Below the pieces are notes generated by a model that saw nothing but the letters and a program-made list of their open reading frames with translations, was not told where the DNA came from and made no database searches. This document shows, one piece after another, positions 35,232-47,097 of a stretch of DNA of 64,000 bases. Position 1 is the first letter of the stretch. Every line of letters begins with the position of its first letter. Source of the DNA: Ophiura sarsii (lineage: Eukaryota; Echinodermata; Ophiuroidea; Amphilepidida; Ophiuridae); contig CM069443.1 in NCBI GenBank assembly GCA_035610835.1, forward strand, positions 62,070,480-62,134,479, read 5' to 3'. Position numbers and translations under genes: made by a program.

Positions 35232-35854
35232 AAGTGCTCAACAAAAGAAAGTCGTACACTTTGTTTAGGTCATTTAAAGTAACTTTCTACTATTTTTTTA
35301 CCAAACAGGCTACATAGACATTTGGATGAATCTTTTAGGCACATTTTGATACCAAACATAACACCTAACAACAAAGATAAACCATGATTAGCACCATTTA
35401 TAGAAAATTAGTCACTTTTCAAAAGTCACATTTCCAATACACTACGCGGAAGAAAACACCAATTGTTAACAAGCACATAATGCCCTTTATGTTCGGAATC
35501 AAATATCCCGCTCATTAAGTGTATGCCCAGCGCAAGGTAATGTACACGGCTGCACTGTGTGATCGATTGCCCGCCGGTCAATCCTGGTTAATAACAGTGT
35601 CAAGCATGGGGTGAACCTCGCACACACACATTTTCCTCCCGTGTAGTAATTGAAAATGTGACTTTTGAAAAGTGACTAATTTTCTTGAAATGGCGCTAAT
35701 ATGGTTTATCTTTGTTGCTAAGTGTTATGTTTGGTATCAAAATGTGCCTAAAAGATTCATCTAAATGTCTATCTAGCCTGTTTGGTAAAAAAATAATCAA
35801 AAGTTACTTTAATTGACCTAAACAAAGTGTACGACTTTCTTTTGTTGAGCACTT
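35232..35854. mobile_element. TA-flanked MITE with 210-bp arms
   Basis: TA at 35,230-35,231 and 35,855-35,856. TIRs begin AAGTGCTCAACAAAAGAAAG. Arms (about 35,232-35,447 and 35,638-35,854) pair through GTCGTACACTTTGTTTAGGT, CCAAACAGGCTA, TTTAGGCACATTTTGATACC and ACTTTTCAAAAGTCACATTT. The roughly 190-bp core is GC-richer and unrelated to the arms. No transposase. Confidence 0.85.
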
Positions 35855-35859
35855 TATAT

Positions 35860-37440
35860 TCATAATTTAGACTAGTGTAAAGACCCCATTAAGGAATAAA
35901 GCTGCATAGTGCATACTCCTTTAATCCGTTAATAGAAGATTGTGTACTAGGTTGATTCCATGCTCGCTTGCACCCATGATAAACTAGAGACTGGCTCCTA
36001 TGTATATGTATGTGTCATCACTGTCTACTGAATATAGCATGCAAATAAATGTTAAAAATCTTTATATAACAAATTTCTTAGACAAAAGCACCCACAATTT
36101 TCAAGAAAGGTTGTTATTAATGTATTTGGTTTCTTAATGTCAATACATTTCACAATGGCATGCATGGGGGAAGGGTGTAAGCACTCAAATATTTTCATAT
36201 TTGTGTGTGTTATAGTAATTAACTGTTGAACTGATCATTACTTCAATGGTTTTTTTAAGAATTGTGTTTGGGAGGGTTCAATGACATCCTATGAAGCTGA
36301 TATTAATCAGTGAAATGAGACTTTGGGGTCTTATGAACAAAATTCCCATGAAAAAAGGTCTTTTCACCAGCTTTTCGAGAAGAAATATTGCAAAATTAAT
36401 ACAAAAGAAGCAGAAAACACATAAGGTAGACACATTAAAAAAAATCAAGGCCAAACTGGAACTAGTGAAATAACAAATGGGTGGAAGACTATCCTATAGC
36501 ACTGAAGAAGACCAGAGGTTGATTACATGAAATCCCAGCAATCATGCTGCCATCCACTACAAGTTCAAAAAACAATAACTTTTGTAGATATTTATAGCAT
36601 AGCTCATGAATCGACGTTGCTAGACAGAAACATTAATGCTAGATTTGGCTGGTTTCATATTTTTTTCTCCAATCTATATTGAACTAAAATGCTTTAAAAA
36701 TGATGAGACTTTTCGACTTTTGGGGTGTCATTTTATTAAGAAATAGAACCCGAGTCCATATATTGACACAAATTTGAATGATTACTTCCTCTAATAGTCA
36801 ACCCTGTTTCTTCTGTACATTTCAATGCAAAACATGTGTTGAATTGGCTACGTTATCCCATTGCTCAGCGCTTATCTGCTGCATGATAGGATTACATTTA
36901 AGCAACCTCTAGAAGAAGACTAGAAAGGTGTGAGGATGGGGTTCTTGACCACTATGCATATCCATCCTGTCACCTTCCAATGGCAGCAACTCCCTCTGGC
37001 CAGGGATGCTTGACTCTCATCATAATGTAAACTTTCAAATTCTCCATACTTAACACCCAAGTGTTATATAACCCCTGGTCTTTTAAGTGTTATGTCTAGA
37101 GAGCTGTGTTCGTGACTTAAATAAAAACAGAAAATAAAACTTCATATAACTTAGTTGTCCAGGAATGCTTAAAGGAAAACAATAAATCATCTCGTCATCC
37201 CCTGTCTATCAAGTTGTCATAGCAACAAGCGCAGCGTGAAAATGCTGTATAGATAAGAATGTCAATGTAAAAATGCAAAAAATTATTGTTTGTTTAATGT
37301 AAAATGACCAATGGTAATGAACCTTTCAACGTTACCTTTGTTCTTCAAATTACGAAAGAATTGTTGGTATTTTTTAATCCACAAACTGAATGAATAACAA
37401 TTAAAAGTGTGTGTCTAGCTGATGTAAAAGTGTGTGTCTA
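35860..37440. other. Non-coding stretch with no recognised gene
   Basis: The short frame at 36,291-36,473 is lysine-rich AT-driven translation without a motif. A GTGTGTCTAGCTGATGTAA phrase is repeated in tandem at about 37,407-37,450. Confidence 0.45.
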
Positions 37441-37449
37441 GCTGATGTA

Positions 37450-37680
37450 AGACCCCAAACAGGGGTGTACCTTCATTTTTTCTCCAACCAGCCAGCCGGG
37501 CTGGTAGCATGTAAAAGTTACCAGCCCGACTGTGAACTTACCAGCCAAACAAGTAATCTTCATTTACCAACAGCAAAATTCTTACCGGCCAGGCGGGCGT
37601 GTATATTTGAAAAGTTACCCGCCCGACGCAAAAGTTACCAGTCACGGGCGTGCGGGCGGGTACTAAGTACAGCCCTGACC
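37450..37680. repeat. Dispersed repeat with CCAGCC/CCCGCC words (relative at 62,175)
   Basis: Both strands carry clusters of ACCAGCC-, GCCCGAC- and GGCGGGCG-type words, GC-rich within AT-rich DNA. The 62,175-62,360 segment has similar word content and ends GCTGGTTGAAAAAAAT, which mirrors TTTTTTCTCCAACCAGC here in reverse. The peptide frame over it is not credible. Family unknown. Confidence 0.5.
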
Positions 37681-38434
37681 CCAAAAGAATGTTTACAAAA
37701 CAAAAAACAAAAAAAGAGTTGTATGAACGAAACAAACAAAATGGGAAGAAAAAATAAGAAAATTAGTCTGGGGAATGAACTCCGGTCTTATGACCCTTAG
37801 TAAGAAATAGAAAGACAACATAGTCGAGTGGGAAAAAGAAACACAATTTTTATCACAATGAAAATAAATATGGCACATCAACTCCATTTTCTCAAGGTTG
37901 TACCCAAAACAAACCATTTTATTCCGCATACTTAAGATGCACAAACCCCTGGGCGAAGATCATCCTCCATAACATCAAAATATCGGAGTCCAAAGATAAC
38001 ATCACACTGTATCCAAGGATAATAACAAGATTGATCTGTTGAGTCTGACTTGCTCTTTGATGTAATATTGATATTTATCTGGATTCAAAGAGCTATAGGG
38101 GGTCAATAAAAGCCATCGGTCAGATACAGTAAAAATAAGCAATACAAAGACAAATACAATCTGATATGTAGTTTGTTTGGTTCCATATCCAGCTACAACA
38201 AAGCCATTGGTGGTTCAGAGCAGAATGATGCTCAATATACAAGCTAAAACAAGCCATGGGCGGTTTGGACTGGTTTGAGTGTTTTTGCTTTCTGTTGAAC
38301 CTAAAGGCTGACAGATGGCTTGTTGTTGTCTCTAAATTGTGGTTGTATTCCTTTCATCTTGAGTAGGGAACTCAGACGTTTGTTTTGGAGTTAAAGGGTT
38401 TGTTTGTTAGTTTGTTTTGACAAACATGAATTCT

Positions 38435-38460
38435 CCCCCCCCCCCCCCCCCCCCCCCCCC
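38435..38460. repeat. Poly-C tract
   Basis: An uninterrupted run of about 26 C followed by GG. Its exact length should be treated with caution. Confidence 0.85.
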
Positions 38461-38618
38461 GGCCTATTAAACCCTTTTCATTCATGTGCCGTCATTGCCC
38501 ATATCATTTCTGTTATTAATTTGTAGGCGAGGGTTATACAATTTCACACATGAGCAGTCATATACTTCATGAATCAATATTACTCAGCACTCTTGGACAT
38601 ATTTTAATATAGCCCAAA

Positions 38619-39210
38619 GTATTTGAATACTTCAATATCCCAAGCATGTACTGTAAAAGCAAGGACCATCGATAATCAAGGACAAAATAATAATTTAGAA
38701 CGTATACGGTTCCCCAAACAAAGTATAACGTTAATAGTAATGTTATATTTTCAACCAAATCCAGCTCCCAAGGCTCCAATTTTGTTGCAAATAGGGGCAC
38801 TCACCCTTGATTATTCAAAAAAGTAGGGTCTCATTATACAGAAAATTGGGTTTGATTTATAGGTACTAAAGCAGGATGAAAAGGAGAGGTCCCAAGAACT
38901 AGGAGACGGATTTTGTATTTGAATACTTCAATATCCCAAGCATGTACTGTAAAAGCAAGGACCATCGATAATCAAGGACAAAATAATAATTTAGAACGTA
39001 TACGGTTCCCCAAACAAAGTATAACGTTAATAGTAATGTTATATTTTCAACCAAATCCAGCTCCCAAGGCTCCAATTTTGTTGCAAATAGGGGCACTCAC
39101 CCTTGATTATTCAAAAAAGTAGGGTCTCATTATACAGAAAATTGGGTTTGATTTATAGGTACTAAAGCAGGATGAAAAGGAGAGGTCCCAAGAACTAGGA
39201 GACGGATTTT
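38619..39210. repeat. Perfect 296-bp tandem duplication
   Basis: 38,619-38,914 and 38,915-39,210 appear base-for-base identical over their length (starting GTATTTGAATACTTCAATAT). The copies abut exactly with a GTA shared at the breakpoint. Identical 61-residue frames on the minus strand are a consequence. This is either a very recent duplication or an assembly artefact. Confidence 0.9.
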
Positions 39211-39241
39211 GTAAGGTTTATAAATGTGGAGCAAATACCTA

Positions 39242-39835
39242 CAGGGTGAGTCAGAAAGAAAGGGCACATTTTAAGCGCCACAGAAATTTCAGGCCGTGCA
39301 TATTCAAATTCAATGATAGCGCTACAAAGACCACATGTTTGGCTTTCAGTAAAATAAAATAAATTCTGAATTCGAACATTGCATCATAATGTTACAACAC
39401 TTTTAGTAGAATCCGGTATTTTAAAGCCAATTCATGGAGTGGCGATAACACACAGTATTGTTGGTTGGGTGATCAGAGATGCCAACCAATGAAACTAGAG
39501 AAAAACATGTAACGGCACATGAATGTTAGCTACAAAATTTAAAAATTACCAGAAATTAATACAACCTTGAAATTATGAGTAATAAAGCCTGGATTCTAGG
39601 AAGAAAAGTTATAAAAGGCATTTCAGTTTATTCAGAAAGCGAACCTCATGGCTTGATAATTCGGCCATCGCGTGGATTGGCTTCAAAAGTTGGGGCTTTA
39701 CTAAAATTAGTGTAACATGATAATGCAATGGGCGATTTTTAAAATTCTTCTTTTGAATGAAAGCCAAATTATAGGTCTTTATAGTGCTACCATTGGTTTT
39801 GAATATGCACGCATACATTTTTCTGACTCACCCTG
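39242..39835. mobile_element. TA-flanked MITE, CAGGGTGAGTCAGAAA ends
   Basis: TA at 39,240-39,241 and 39,836-39,837. TIRs start CAGGGTGAGTCAGAAA. Arms of about 150-180 bp pair imperfectly through CGTGCATATTCAAA, CTACAAAGACC, TTTGGCTTTCA and GCATCATAATGTTAC. 594 bp. Same terminal style as 6,979 but different interior. Confidence 0.8.
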
Positions 39836-39839
39836 TATG

Positions 39840-40626
39840 CCACTTTCTTTCAAATGAAAGTGCCCACTCCTAAAAATTGCAACAAAAAGTGAACACCACA
39901 CAATAAGTTATTGCCCAAGTCATGAGGTATTGCTTGAGGATTCTACAATATTGGGATAAGAAACTCCTATACTGCACATACATATAACAGGTCCTGTTAA
40001 ACTGCGCCATCTGTCATTGCAAACCACAAAGAGTTAACATTAAAGGGATATGCAGTAGTGTTGAAGAATTATTTTTTCAGAATTTTACTTCAGAATTCAA
40101 GATGAACATTAATAATGGTCATTTTTGCTGTTGCCACTCACAAAATCACAAAAGCAGCCTTTATGCCCATCATATTTAGACTGTGACTATTTATAGAGCT
40201 TCAGAGCTAGGGAGCATTTTCATGTGAGCGGTGATTTAACAAAGCCTTCCGAAAATATTAAAGAAATTCATGCAGACTTGCATCCAAGTCCCTTAGACAC
40301 AAACAACAATATTATATTCAAAGAAAAGTGACAAAAATAAATTTGTATGAAACAAACAATGAAACATGGATAACTCATATTTCAGGCTTGAAACAAGAGC
40401 TTCATCCTACTGTAGTAGGCTGAGCTAAAAACCGTCCAGCTCCTAAATGTCATCATTATTTTTGAAACCTTCAATTAAATCTATACCTAAGCAGATGGGA
40501 AAAGTCACCAACATTCCAACTACAGCGCCAGCAATCAGTGTGCTCGCCAATAATCTAAATGTGGCTTCCAATCGGCAAGTGGATATGCAAGTGGATATGG
40601 TATACTGTTATAATCTTGTTTCATAT
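39840..40626. other. Non-coding stretch
   Basis: No gene recognised. CACTTTCTTTCAAATGAAAGTG at 39,841 is a small palindrome next to the MITE end. Confidence 0.4.
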
Positions 40627-41290
40627 CCATGAAACATCTTTAACATGAGTGGTTACGCACACCTTAAAGTGTCTCTTTGAGTCACCGAACTTGACTCGCA
40701 GGTAACCAAAATTATCTGTTTAAATGTACTGCTTAGAACCATGATCCATTTACCATGACCCATCTTTTACATTAGTGAACCATGATCAATTTACCATGAA
40801 ACATCTTTTACTTTAGTGGTTACAAACACCTTAAAGTGTCTTAAAGGTATATTATGTGATCTTTCAAGGGAACGCCCTCAACATCGAAAAAAAATAGAAA
40901 GCAGATTTTCTTGCAGATTTACATTTCTGATCATAAATCATGCATACATTCCAAGTTACAGGGCGATACGATTCTTAATTACTTCAAAATCATGGTTTTA
41001 GAGTGAAAATAAACTGTCGGAATCCCGACAGTTTATATTTTTCACTCTAAATTCACTCTAAAACCATCATTTTGAGGTAATTAGGAATCGTATCGCTCTG
41101 TAACTTGGACTGTATGTATGATTTATGATCGGAAATGTAAAACTGCAAGAAAATCTACTTTCTAAAAAAAATTATGAATAGAGGGCGCTCTCTCGAAAAG
41201 ATCACATAATATGCCTTTAAGTCACCAAACTTGACTCGCAGATAACAACATTTATCTGTTTAAATGTACTGCTTAGAACCATGACCCATT
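40627..41290. repeat. Duplicated block, one copy empty and one filled
   Basis: The block CATGAAACATCTTT ... CACCTTAAAGTGTC ... GTCACC ... CTTGACTCGCAG ... ACTGCTTAGAACCATGA occurs intact at 40,627-40,750. It occurs again split at 40,796-40,840 and 41,221-41,290 by the element at 40,845-41,216. Confidence 0.8.
40845..41216. mobile_element. TTAA-flanked foldback MITE
   Basis: TTAA at 40,841-40,844 and 41,217-41,220. TIRs AGGNATATTATGTGATCTTT. The whole 372 bp folds: GGGCGATACGATTCTTAATT, AAACCATNATTTT and the central AAACTGTCGG/CCGACAGTTT pair, so it is one long hairpin. TTAA targets are used by piggyBac and Kolobok transposases; the AGG start does not decide between them. Confidence 0.85.
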
Positions 41291-41479
41291 CGCTCATTTA
41301 TCCACATCTATATATACACTTGGCAGACCAATTTATGTTACCAATCAAATCATGTGGTATTAGTATCAAGCCTAAATCCCCGCAATCTCAGGATGTTCCC
41401 CTATGTTTTTAATTAGGGTGCCCTACATACAGCTGTTTGACAAAGCTTAGCACTGTTCCTCCAATAGCAATATCTTTAA

Positions 41480-41719
41480 CACTTTCCGCGCAGCTATTAG
41501 TTTTACCATATACAAAACAGATTTTACAGAAACCATTCCCAACCTTCAAGGTCTATCTCAAGAATTACATAACCAATACAAGGCATGTTTGTACTTATTT
41601 GAATGCATTTCTCAAGGTGATTGCAAATATGGTGATGAAATTAATAAATTTTAACATTTTTGAAACATTTTATTACATTTTGTAACTGTCGTCTGCAGAC
41701 ACCTGCCGCGTGGAAAGTG
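41480..41719 (+). mobile_element. TTAA MITE, CACTTTCC family, copy 2
   Basis: TTAA at 41,476-41,479 and 41,720-41,723; 240 bp. Left TIR CACTTTCCGCGCAGC, right end GCCGCGTGGAAAGTG. The interior has AAGGTCTATCTCAAGAATTA, GGCATGTTTGTACTTATTT and GTCGTCTGCAGACACC. Confidence 0.85.
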
Positions 41720-42134
41720 TTAAACTGAAAAACCTAAACTGGCTAGTGCAATGCAGAGCTACGTTGGAGTTTGAAGGGGTAGGTAACAGGGTCTGTTACT
41801 ACCTTATATTTGTTCAAGGAATCGCTCAACAACATTATTTATCTAATCCTTTACAATCCTATTAACCTATATAGCCTTTTCAAATTGTAAGGTTTTTTAG
41901 ATTGAAACAACTGGGTCAAACTTGTGTCAATACTGATGGGCGTATGACGTTATTGTAAACTCGAAAATATATACAAATTTATGTTACATTTGTTGATCCA
42001 AACCATCATCAATCCATGTTTAAACTGTTGGAACCAAGTACTTTTGGGAATCACTTTGATAACCTTGTTTTAAAATGAACCTTTTAAGATTTTCAATTGC
42101 CAACTCATTGATGGCAGTTCCTTTTAGATGTTAA

Positions 42135-42373
42135 CTCTTTCCACGCGGCTGTTAGTTTTACCATATTCAAAACAGATTTGTCAGAAACTTTTCCCAACTT
42201 TCAAGGTCTATCTCAAGGATTACTGAACCAATTCTAGGCATGTTTGTACTTATTTCAATGCATTTCTCATGGTGATTCCAAATATGGTGATAAAATTCAA
42301 TAATTTTGACATTGTTGAAACATTTTGTGACATTTTGGAACTGTCGTCTGCAGACGCCTACCGTTGGATAGTA
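42135..42373 (+). mobile_element. TTAA MITE, CACTTTCC family, copy 3
   Basis: TTAA at 42,131-42,134 and 42,374-42,377. Left end CTCTTTCCACGCGGC; the right end is degraded (CCGTTGGATAGTA). Interior as in copy 2. Confidence 0.8.
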
Positions 42374-42667
42374 TTAACTTTCCATTTATTTACCAACATG
42401 GTAATATAATGGAAATTGTTAAAAATATATAAATAATTATTGATGTATACATGTATAATCAATGACACTTGAAACAGTGACAGTACTGTCACTGCTTGAA
42501 ACTTGCAAATTTATGTTTGATGGTATTATGTCTACACACTCTAGTCTGATTTCTGATGGAAATGAGTATGATGTGGATATAATTATAATGTTTGACACCA
42601 ATTTTCCACTGGCTTGTGATCTTCATTGTCTTTCTATGAATTTTGTTTCTCTTCTCCTAAACATAGG

Positions 42668-43050
42668 GCATGTGTGGCGCATTGGGTAGAGCACCGGACT
42701 CTTAATCTAAAGGTTGTGGGTTAGAGTCTCGCTGTGGTCAACATGTTGTGCTCTTGAGTCTTCACCGCAATTACTCCTCTCTACCCAGGTGTATTTAAAT
42801 GTGTACCGGCATTCTTCAGTGCTGGGAAGGTAATAGACTCGCGGTGGAGGAGGTGTAGCGAGCCCCACACAGCAATATTATAAAAAGTAGTGAGTCTAGC
42901 CCTATCGCTTTGAAAGAGAGATGGGCACTCTGCTCCTGGAATTACAGGATCGACCGCCGTTACCTTTTTTTTAACCTCCGAAACATATTAGAATGAAATC
43001 GACCGCAGTTACCTTTTTTTTAACCTCCTAAACATATTAGAATGAAATAC
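42668..43050 (+). mobile_element. tRNA-Lys-like SINE
   Basis: The head, from about 42,668, has GTGGCGCATTGGGTAGAGC (A box), CGGACTCTTAATCTAAAGG (anticodon arm with CTT, lysine-like) and GGGTTAGAGTC (B box, one base off consensus). A tRNA-unrelated body follows (ACCCAGGTGTATTTAAATGT, GCTGGGAAGGTAATAGACTC, TAGCCCTATCGCTTTG). The tail is two tandem copies of a 49-bp unit ending GAATGAAAT. Transcription would be by RNA polymerase III from the internal boxes, with mobility depending on a partner LINE. The 3' tail probably derives from that LINE, which I cannot identify. Confidence 0.85.
42951..43048 (+). repeat. 49-bp SINE tail unit, duplicated
   Basis: 42,951-42,999 and 43,000-43,048 both read CGACCGCNGTTACC, T-run, AACCTC, AAACATATTAGAATGAAAT. 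Two single-base differences are visible. Confidence 0.9.
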
Positions 43051-43513
43051 AATAACAATAGAATAACACAACATAAAATAAAGTAAACTACTAACAATAA
43101 ATAAATAAATCTGCAAGATGCACACAATTCGATTTAAGGGGGCAAAGAAAGTTAAGGTCTGGCAGAACTTTTTGTATTTTAAAAAAAATCTCATCAAAGC
43201 ATCAAGATTTGCTCCCCCCCTCCAAGAGAATGTTGTTGGAATCTAACGGTGTGCCCTTAATTTCTATGGAAGGTCTTTATGAAATTATAAAATCGTTTCT
43301 CCTTCTGAAAGTTTCAGTTCCTTTGCCTTGGGGTGAATGTACAGACAGTCTAACTCTCTATACGCTCTAGGACGTCTCACACACATTCATTCGTATTCCA
43401 ATCCAAGCTGTAACCCAATTTGTATGCACTCTTGTACAATGACCCAGATATAACTCACGTAACGACAGCGATGCTCGTGTTTGTTATGTCATCCGAACTA
43501 TAGAACCATTATA

Positions 43514-43962
43514 CAAGGTGTCCAGGAATGATTTATACCGAGGAAAGGTGCATTTATTTAACTATGCGTACCAGAGTCAGAGTGCTTACAATTCTAACAT
43601 CTACATACATTTCGCTTTCTTGGGAATTGTGAATACTAAAAGTTGACTGTTTCTGATTGAAAATATGGACTCTTTTTGTAAAAATGGTAGATACCAAGTT
43701 TGACCCAAATTACCTTTTTTGGAAACTCATAAAATCATTGACCATGTTCGGCACAAACCTCAATTTAAATGACATGCAGATCATTTGCTGTGTCCTCGTT
43801 TAATTTCCACTACATGTAATGTCATATCGGAATAGTTACAAATATCTTGAGGAAATTGACGGAGTAAATAGTTTCCCATTGTATTGAAGGTATTAGATTT
43901 GGATTGCACTGTTTGCTTTTATATTTTTTCAAACTCGATATAAATCATTGTGAGACACTCTG
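43514..43962. mobile_element. TA-flanked MITE, CAAGGTGTC ends
   Basis: TA at 43,512-43,513 and 43,963-43,964. Left CAAGGTGTCCAGGAATGATT, right in reverse complement CAGAGTGTCTCACAATGATT. 449 bp. A relative of the fragment at 8,239. No transposase. Confidence 0.75.
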
Positions 43963-43969
43963 TATAGTA

Positions 43970-45060
43970 ATGGGATACATTAGATTTAAATAAGGTGTAT
44001 GCATGTGTTCCGGTGCAGTGGCTCTCTGATGGATCTATTACTGTCAAAATGGTAATTTTCTAGCAATCAATACTTTTCCGATTTTGAACTGTTTCGCATG
44101 TTTTTAAATTCGTGATTTGTAGCTTCATCACATAGAACTATAAGCAAAAGAAATATTGTCGCATGTTATTATTTTTGCGGAAGCTCATTCGAGGCCGAAA
44201 AGTGCGAAAATATACGTATACAGTGACATCTCAAGTTTCAGCAAAAGTGAGAATGGCTCGGCATCAAATACTGAAATTTTTGCAGTGGTTTTATTTTTGC
44301 GGTTTTTTTTTATGCAGTGCATCCAAAAGGTCGCCCGCGAGAAGGAAAAAAACATTGTGATAATTTGACATATTTCATGCAAATAATGGTCGTATCTTAA
44401 CAAAGTTTAGAGCAAGATAAAGTGTGATTTTGAATTTTGCACTTGGCTTTTCAAACTCATCAGCTGATATCAAAATAAAGATAGAAATGTGTCCATTGAT
44501 CAATAAAGCTTTACCTGTTACCCTTATCATGCGTGTTGAAATGAGCTGTGTTTGTCTTGCTCTTTCAGCTATAGCATACATGACTGAAAGTCATTCTTGG
44601 TGTGCGATATCTCAAATTATAGAGACATTTATCAACAAATTTATAATTTGATAATATGAAGTTACATGAGAAACTGGTATGTAGTTTTTGATCACTGTAA
44701 ATTGTGATGTGAAACTCTGCAATCTGTGCTTGGGACATGAGGCTAGTTCTTTCATCTTGCAGGATCCACACCACCAAATAATTTGCACTGATGGTGTTTG
44801 ATAATTTTCATTTATTAATCATCTGATCAAAATTTCAGCAACAATTTTGGAGCATTTTCATATTGTTCACTAAGACCAGTCACCGCACCAAATTCAACAT
44901 GCTTTTCGTTGTCTGCTCCATCATTTGTTTAGTGGTGTTGGCTCTGCAAGGAAACTAGTGTATATGCCATATAATAGTAGTATATGATTATGCATACTGT
45001 ATTGCTATTGTGAGCTGCTATTGCGGGATGACCCAATTTTGGGATGAAGAAACAAGATTG
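43970..45060. other. Non-coding stretch
   Basis: Overlapping short frames in 44,156-44,780 occur on both strands, none with a motif. No repeat partner was found within the window. Confidence 0.4.
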
Positions 45061-45737
45061 TTAATGTAGTTTATGCTTAATCTTGAGTGACCTGATTCCC
45101 AATTGGTTCCAATCTTAACAAAAATTAAGATATTTTGATATCAGATGAAGCCTACACTTTTTATAACCCCCATAAGTATCTAAGGCACAAGAGATATGTT
45201 TTTCGATGACATTGTATGATTAAAATAGTAAATCATTTCAAATGTGGTATACAACACCAGAGGTGTGTAAATTGTTCTACGGGGAAATTTAAAGGGAAAT
45301 TGAGCTTTTATCAACAGAAACACTGAAGGAACTGATTTTGATATCAGATGAAGCCTACACTTTTTATAACCCCCATAAGTATCTAAGGCACAAGAGATAT
45401 GTTTTAGATGACATTTTACGATTAAAATAGTAAATCATTTCAATGTGGTATACAACACCAGAGGTTTGTAAATTGTTCTACGGGGAAATTTAAAGTGAAA
45501 TTGAGCTTTTTATCAACAGAAACACTGACAAAACTTCAACTCTGATTTTGTAATGAAAGGACATTATGAAATGCACCTTCAAATAGAATAGAGAGCTCCC
45601 ATATTTTCAATAAGCTGCCATTTTTAAAGAGGGGCACAAATTAGGTAGTTAAAAACCAATAAGGGTTCAAATTAGCCAAAATCTAGGGGGATATCTCCCT
45701 CAATCCTAGGATTTGTGCATATACAATTGTGATTTTT

Positions 45738-45787
45738 AAACAACAACTTAAAAGTTGTTGTTAAACAACAACTTAAAAGTTGTTGTT
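45738..45787. repeat. Tandem pair of 25-bp palindromes
   Basis: AAACAACAACTTAAAAGTTG followed by TTGTT occurs twice back to back. Each is a near-perfect palindrome, so the pair can fold as two hairpins or one cruciform. The paralogous position near 46,880 has only an AAGTTTTGGTTCACC remnant without the palindromes. Confidence 0.9.
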
Positions 45788-45986
45788 CACCCCACAATTA
45801 TAATATATTGTGATTTAGTATGATGTGGAAGCTAATCAGTGTCTGGATTTCAAAGTAAGGGCTTAACAAACCCAAGTTTTTTACTTCAAAATGTAAGATT
45901 TTGAGAACTTCACTCTCGCGAGTGATTGCCTCTGACGACCACATTTTACTCTCCTATCCTGGCGAGATTTAGGCATTTTCAAATAA

Positions 45987-46185
45987 CACTTTTCATGCGG
46001 CAGTCGTCTGCAGACGACTGTTCCAAAATTTCACAAACATGTTTCAAAGATGGTCAAAATATTGAATTTTGAAATGCATCAAAATAAGTACAAACAAGCC
46101 TAGTATTGGTTAGACTTGAAAGTTGGGAAACGTTTCTGAGAAATCCGATTTGTATATGGTAAAATTAATAGCCATGCAGAAAGCG
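45987..46185 (-). mobile_element. TTAA MITE, CACTTTCC family, copy 4 (degraded)
   Basis: Begins CACTTTTCATGCGGCAGTCG with CTGCAGACG close by, and ends near GCCATGCAGAAAGCG. Reverse orientation. Terminal TTAA sites have decayed to TAA. Confidence 0.65.
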
Positions 46186-47097
46186 TAAAGAAAAGTAATT
46201 TCGATGATCATCAACTGCCCCTGTAGTTTATGCTTAAACTTGTGTGACCTGATTCCAAAATGGTTCTAATAAATAAAAAAAATAATAAGATTTGGATATC
46301 AGATAAAGCCGAATTCTTATAAACCCATAAGTATCTAAGGCAAAAGAGATGTTTTTAGATGACATTTTACGATTAAAATAGTTTATCATTTCAAATGTGG
46401 TATACAACACCAGAGGTTTGTAAATTGTTCTATGGGGAAATTTAAAGTGAAATTGAGCTTTTATCAACAGAAACACTGAAGGAACTGATTTTGATATCAG
46501 ATGAAGCCTACACTTTTTATAACCCCATAAGTTGAGGCACTAGAGATATGTTTTAGATGACATTTTACGATTAAAATAGTAAATCATTTCAATGTGGTAT
46601 ACAACACCAGAGGTTTGTAAATTGTTCTACGGGGAAATTTAAAGTGAAATTGAGCTTTTTATCAACAGAAACACTGACAAATCTTCAACTCTGATTTTGT
46701 AATGAAAGGACATTATGAAATGCACCGTCATATAGAATAGAGAGCTCCCATATTTTCAATTAGCTGCCATATTTAAAGAGGGGACACAAATTAGGTAGCT
46801 AAAAACCAAAAAGGGTTCAAATTAGCCAAAATCTACGGGATATCTCCCTTAATCCTAGGATTTGTGCATATGCTATTGTGATTTAAGTTTTGGTTCACCC
46901 CACAATTCTAATACATCGTGATTTAGTATGACGTCGAACCTAATCAGTGTCTGGTTTTCAAAGTAAGGGCTGGCTTAATAAACCCATGCTTTTTACTTCA
47001 TAATATACGATTTTAAGAACTACGCTCTGGTGAGTGATTGTCTCTGACGCCCGCGGGGGAGATTTGGGGGAGATTTAGGTATTTTTAAAGATCTTAA

